From positions 195,001 to 215,000 of the forward strand of contig CAUYUJ010014553.1 in NCBI GenBank assembly GCA_963575745.1: DNA of 20,000 bases. The letters run 5' to 3'. Made by a program: the position numbers and the translations under genes. Below the pieces are notes generated by a model that was given only the letters and a program-made list of their open reading frames with translations, was not told where the DNA came from and searched no databases. Source of the DNA: Prorocentrum cordatum. Lineage: Eukaryota > Sar > Dinophyceae > Prorocentrales > Prorocentraceae. Positions 16,215 through 20,000 of this stretch are shown here, piece by piece (position 1 is the stretch's first letter; each line of letters starts with the position of its first letter).

Positions 16215-16917
16215 GATATTACGGGGCACGGAACAGCCCTGGCGCGGGGCCGTGCCTCGACAGGTCATGGGAGTTACCGGAGCGTCGTCTTTTTCTTTTG
16301 TTTGAAGGGGTTTCGGCGTTCCGGGGCCACAGGGGCCCGCGCGATTTTTTTCCTTTTTTTGTTTTTACGGGGTTTCGGCGTCCCGGGGCCAACAGGGCCC
16401 CACGAGGCTGCAGGGAGGCCCCGGGAGGCCGCAGCGATGGCTCCAGACGCTTTTCAAGACGACTCCCATGACGCCAGGAAGGCCCCCGAAGGCCCCGACG
16501 ACGCCCCAAGAGGCACACCGAGAGAGCCGAATACGCAAAAATCTCCGATTTCCTATTGGAGAACTGATACTTTTGGCGTGTTTGCTTTTTGGGCGTCCGG
16601 TGCGTCCAAGACGGCCCAAGAGGCACCCAAGCCGGTCGAGGATACCCCCAAGAGGGCCCCAAGACGGTCCACGAGGGGGCCAAGACGGCCCACGAGGCGC
16701 CCAAACCGCCCAAGAACGCCCCAAGGCGGCGCCCAAGACGGGGACGAGGAACCGGAAATTCGAGCCTTTTGGCCCAAGAGACCCCCAGGAGACCCCAAGA
16801 CGCTCCAAGAAGGGGCCCAGGAGCCCCAAGAGGCCCTTATATCCCGGGGCACGACGCCCTGGCGCCCGGGGCCGGTGCCTCGACAGGGCATGGGAGTACC
16901 GGGCGGAGGGGCGTCTT
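16215..16917. repeat. ~700-bp segment bounded by ~78-bp direct repeats, with CCAAGACGGCCC-like internal repeats
   Basis: The ends 16215-16292 and 16838-16917 are similar with small gaps, sharing CGGGGCACG, CCCTGGCGC, TGCCTCGACAGG, CATGGGAGT and GCGTC(G/T)TCTTT. Inside, a ~62-bp unit (GGGGTTTCGGCGT) is duplicated at about 16307 and 16370. The span 16610-16830 is built from degenerate CCAAGACGGCCC/CCAAGAGG units. Both strands stay open, giving Pro/Arg- or Gly/Trp/Leu-rich peptides without a domain. It may be a small non-autonomous element or simply nested minisatellite. Confidence 0.6.
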
Positions 16918-17820
16918 TCCCAAACCAAACGGGTCTTCCCAAACCAAACTTGGGCTTGGGTGACGTAGGACCTGGTTTGGGAAGTCCCGGAGTGGTTTGG
17001 GAAGACCCGGTTCGTTTGGGAAGACCAGGATGTCGTTTTGGGAAGACCCGGTTGGTTTGGGAAGACCCGGTTGGTTTGGGAAAACCCGGTTGGTTTGGGA
17101 AGACTCGGGCGCGTGGTTTGGGAAGACCCGGTTGGTTTGGGAAGACCCGGTTCGTTTGGGAAGACCTGGGGAGTTGGTTCGGGAAGACCTGGTTGGTGTG
17201 GGACGACCCGGAGGTTGGTTTGGGAAGACCAGGTTGGTTTGGGAAAACCCGGGTTTGGTTTGGGAAGACCCGTTTGGTTTGGGAAGGCCCGGTTGGTTCG
17301 GGAAGACCCGTTTGGTTTGGGAAGACCCGGGGAGTTGGTTTGGGAAGACCCGGAGGTTGGTTCGGGAAAACCCAGATGTTGGTTTGTGAAGACCAGGTTG
17401 GTTTGGGAAGACCCGTTTTGGGAAGACCCGGGGAGTTGGTGTGGGAAGGCCCGGTTGGTTTGGGAAGACCCGGACGTTGTGGTTTGGGAAGACCCGGTTT
17501 GTTAGGGAAGGCCTGTATGAGGTTTGGGAAGGCCCAGGGCTGAGGTTTGGGAAGACCCGGTTGGTTTGGGAAGACCTGGCCGTTCGGTTTGGGAAGACCC
17601 TGTTGGTTTGGGAAAACCCGAGTTTGGTTTGGGAAGACCCGTGCCTCGTGGTTCGGGAAGGCCCAGTCGGTTTGGGAAGGCCCGCTTTGTTTGGGAAGAC
17701 CCGGCCGTTGTGGTTTGGGAATGCCCGTTTGGTTGGGATGACCTGGCTGGGTAGGAAAGACCCGGGGTCGTGGTTCGAAATGACCTGGGGGTGTTGGAAT
17801 ACGTCGGCACTTGGTTCGGG
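16918..17820. repeat. ~19-bp minisatellite (GGTTTGGGAAGACCCGG), left end inverted
   Basis: About 45 units of TTGGTTTGGGAAGACCCGG with variation in length and base. The first ~33 bp (about 16918-16950) carry the unit in reverse complement (GGGTCTTCCCAAACC), after which the array flips to forward orientation. Frames on both strands are open and give Trp/Gly/Phe-rich or Pro/Asn-rich repeats; none is supported as a gene. Confidence 0.95.
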
Positions 17821-17836
17821 CAGACCCGCTTGGGCA

Positions 17837-18059
17837 GGGAAGAGGAGGGGGAGGAGGAGGAGGAGGAGGAGAAGGAGGAAATGCAGGAGGATGGAGAGGA
17901 GGACGAGGAAGAGGAAGGAGGATGGAGAGGAGGAGGAGGAGGACGAGGAGGATGGAGAGGAGGAGGAGGAGGACGAGGAGGAGAAGGAGGACGAGGAAAA
18001 GGAGGAGGAGGAAGAGGAAGAAGGAGGAGAGGAGAAGGGGGAGGAGGACGAGGAGGAGG
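17837..18059 (+). repeat. Second polypurine tract
   Basis: About 220 bp of AGG, GGA and GAA triplets with a few ACG and ATG interruptions, on the same strand as the tract at 1913-2265. Internal 24- to 30-bp blocks (GAGGATGGAGAGGAGG) repeat. Confidence 0.95.
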
Positions 18060-18440
18060 CCTCTACGCCGACCCCATCTAGGAGCCCTGGAGCCCTGGAG
18101 CCCTGGAGCCTGGACCTCGGGAAGCGGCGGATGGGGATGCATTGCAGTCGGTCCCGCCAGGGGCCCGGATATGTCCACAGTCGCCCCTCCCCCTGTGGGT
18201 ATGGGAAGCGCGGTCTGGAACGGAACGCTTGCCTGGCGAGCGACTCTGAACATGACGGGTTTGACTATGATTGAGTGCGAGTGTGTCTGTCTGTCTGCGC
18301 ACGATGGGTTTGCGCAAGAGTGAGTCTGAGTGTGAGCGGGTCTGAGCGTGAGTCCATCCGCGAGTCGGTCTGAGTACGAGCGGGTCCAGTGTGAGGGTGA
18401 ATGAGTCTGCGTGTGGATGGGTGAGCAGCAGGGACCCCAA
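18060..18440. other. Spacer with short repeats, no gene seen
   Basis: It contains an 11-bp GGAGCCCTGGA repeat (about 18080-18113), then ~170 bp of unique sequence, a GTCT run (about 18285), and about 100 bp of loose GAGTCTGAGTGTGAG units (about 18320-18410). No frame has a recognisable domain. Confidence 0.55.
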
Positions 18441-20000
18441 GGAGGAGCGGGGCGGGGCGGGGCGGGGCGGGCGGGCGGACCCTAACAGGCGGGCCGGGTC
18501 GGGTCGGGCGGGCGGGCCCTAACGGGCGGGTCGGGTCGGGCGGGCGGGACATTCAAGTATGGTGCATGATCGAGCCCACGCGCGAGAACCCTAACGGGCG
18601 GGTCGGGTCGGGTCAGGCGGGTGGCCCCTGACGGGCGGGTCGGGTCGTGTCGGGCGGGCGGGCCTAACGGGCGGGTCGGGTCGGGCAGGCGGGAAATCAA
18701 AATGCGGTTGTGCGTGAATCGGAAACCCACATGCGGCGAACCCTAACGGGGGGTCGGGTCGGGTAGCGGTCGGGCGGGCGGAACCTGGACGGCGGGCAGG
18801 GTCGGTCGGGCGCCCGCGCGGCGGGGCCTAACGGTGGGGCGGGTCGGGCCGGCGGTGCATAAAAGTATGGTGCATGATCGGACCACACGGCGGGAACTCC
18901 TAACAGGGGTCGGCCGGGGCCGGGTCGGGGCGGGGGGCCCTAATGGGCGGGTCGGGTCGGGTTCGGGGGGCGAGGCCCTAACGGGGCGGGTCGGGTCGGG
19001 CTTGGCGGGACGTTTAAAGTGCGGTGCTGTGATCGAGCCACCGCGAGAACCCTGACGGGCCAGGTGTCGGAGTCGGATCGGGCGGGCGGACCAAAGGGCG
19101 GGTCGGGCCGGGCGGGCGGGCGGGCCCTGACGGGCGCATCGTTGGGCTGGGGGACATTTAACAGTGTGGGTGGCGTGATGAGCCACGCGCGAGGACCCTA
19201 AACGGGCGGGGCGGGGGGGTCTGTCGGGCGGGCGGGCCCTAACGGGCGGTCGGTCGGGTCGGGCCGGGCGGACCATGACGGGTGGGTCGGGCCGACGGGT
19301 GGGACATTAAGTGCAATCTTCACACGGTGAGGGGACACAATTTGTGGAAACGGGCGGTCAGGTCGGCGTGCGGGCCCTAGCGTGCGGGTGTCCGGGTCGG
19401 GTCGGGCGGGCGGGCCCTGACGGGCGGGTCGGGCGGGCGGGACATTAACGTATCGTGCATGATCGAGCCCACACGCGGGAACCCTAACGGGCGGGCCGGG
19501 TCGGGCCGAGTCGGGCGGGCGGGTCCTACCCGGCGGGTCGGGTCGGGTCGGGCGGGCGGACCCTGACGGGCGGGTCGGGTCGGGCGGGCGGGGCATTAAA
19601 GTGTGCTGCGTGATCGAAGTCACACGCGAGAGCCCTAACGGGCGGGTCGAGTCGGGTCGGGTCGGGCGGGCGGGCCCTTGCGGGCGGGTCGGGTCGGGTC
19701 GGGCGAGCGGGCCGTAACGGTCGGGTCGGGTCGGGCGGGGCATTAAAGTGTGGTGCATGATCGAACGCGCGCGAGAATCCTTACGGGCGTGTCGGGTCGG
19801 GCCTTGTCGGGCGGGCGGACCCTAACGGGCGGGTCGGGTCGGGTCGGGCGGGCGGACCCTACCGGGCGGGTCGGGTCGGGCGGGCGGACATTGAAGTGCG
19901 GTGCGTGATCGAGCCCACACGCGAGAACCCTAACGGGCGTGTCGGGCCGGGTCGGGTCGGGCGGGCGGACCCTAACTGGCGGGTCGGGTCGGGTCGGGCT
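18441..20000. repeat. G-rich satellite with ~148-bp higher-order period
   Basis: The base pattern is GGGTC/GGGCGGGC with CCCTAACGGG blocks. Every ~148 bp there is a less G-rich ~50-bp core (GGGACATTAAAGTG, then GTGCATGATCGAGCCCAC, then CGCGAGAACCC). Core starts are near 18546, 18691, 18854, 19007, 19151, 19301, 19439, 19591, 19738 and 19886. It continues past the window end. Arg/Pro-rich minus-strand frames are composition artefacts. The + strand has many G-runs able to form quadruplexes. Confidence 0.93.

Noticed and set aside
16553-18253. 566-aa minus-strand Pro/Asn-rich protein and the matching + strand Trp/Gly-rich frames
   Set aside because: They come from the ~19-bp minisatellite and the neighbouring CCAAGACGG-type repeats, open on both strands without a domain.
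18441-20000. Telomere array, because CCCTAA recurs
   Set aside because: CCCTAAC appears once or so per block and always followed by GGG; there is no contiguous CCCTAAA or TTTAGGG array.

Overview
The window looks like nuclear DNA of a dinoflagellate: it is GC-rich, heavily repetitive, has no ordinary host gene that I can recognise, and carries retroelement families of the kind I associate with dinoflagellate genomes. The taxonomic call is inference from protein character and repeat style. It is not from a database match.

Layout. Positions 2-1577 hold the decayed 3' part of a LINE-type (non-LTR) retrotransposon: the end of the reverse transcriptase, a linker and an RNase H start, spread over three frames. 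Positions 1578-8853 are almost entirely repeats. They comprise two GGA purine tracts, a 102-bp minisatellite, a GAC-type triplet tract, a ~295-bp tandem pair with GC-rich palindromes, dispersed repeats (one with an inverted module), ~75-, 82- and 73-bp tandem arrays, and ~950 bp of GCTGAG repeats. 

Positions 8854-16113 form one ~7.26-kb tyrosine-recombinase (DIRS/PAT/Ngaro-order) retrotransposon inserted in a TATATG microsatellite. In order it encodes a small Cys-rich single-span membrane protein, a gag-like protein, a 904-aa reverse transcriptase-RNase H, a DNA C5-cytosine-methyltransferase-like protein and a tyrosine recombinase. Its ends have the A1 ... B1-A2-B2 split direct repeat arrangement, with A copies 86/89 identical and B copies about 97% identical. 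The first three ORFs are open and overlap one another by 25 nt and 4 nt. The methyltransferase has a frameshift and a 237-bp T-rich insertion with an 8-bp flanking duplication (introner-like). The recombinase has two in-frame stops and Phe where the catalytic Tyr is expected.

Positions 16114-20000 are again repeats: a TA-rich tract, a ~700-bp segment bounded by ~78-bp direct repeats, a ~19-bp GAAGACCCGG minisatellite that flips orientation near its left end, a purine tract, and a G-rich satellite with a ~148-bp higher-order period running off the window.

In the retrotransposon the proteins would cooperate as follows. The gag-like protein would package RNA, RT-RNase H would make DNA, and the methyltransferase could mark new DNA. 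The recombinase would integrate a circular intermediate through the short A/B junction. The role of the membrane protein is unknown. This copy cannot be autonomous as sequenced.
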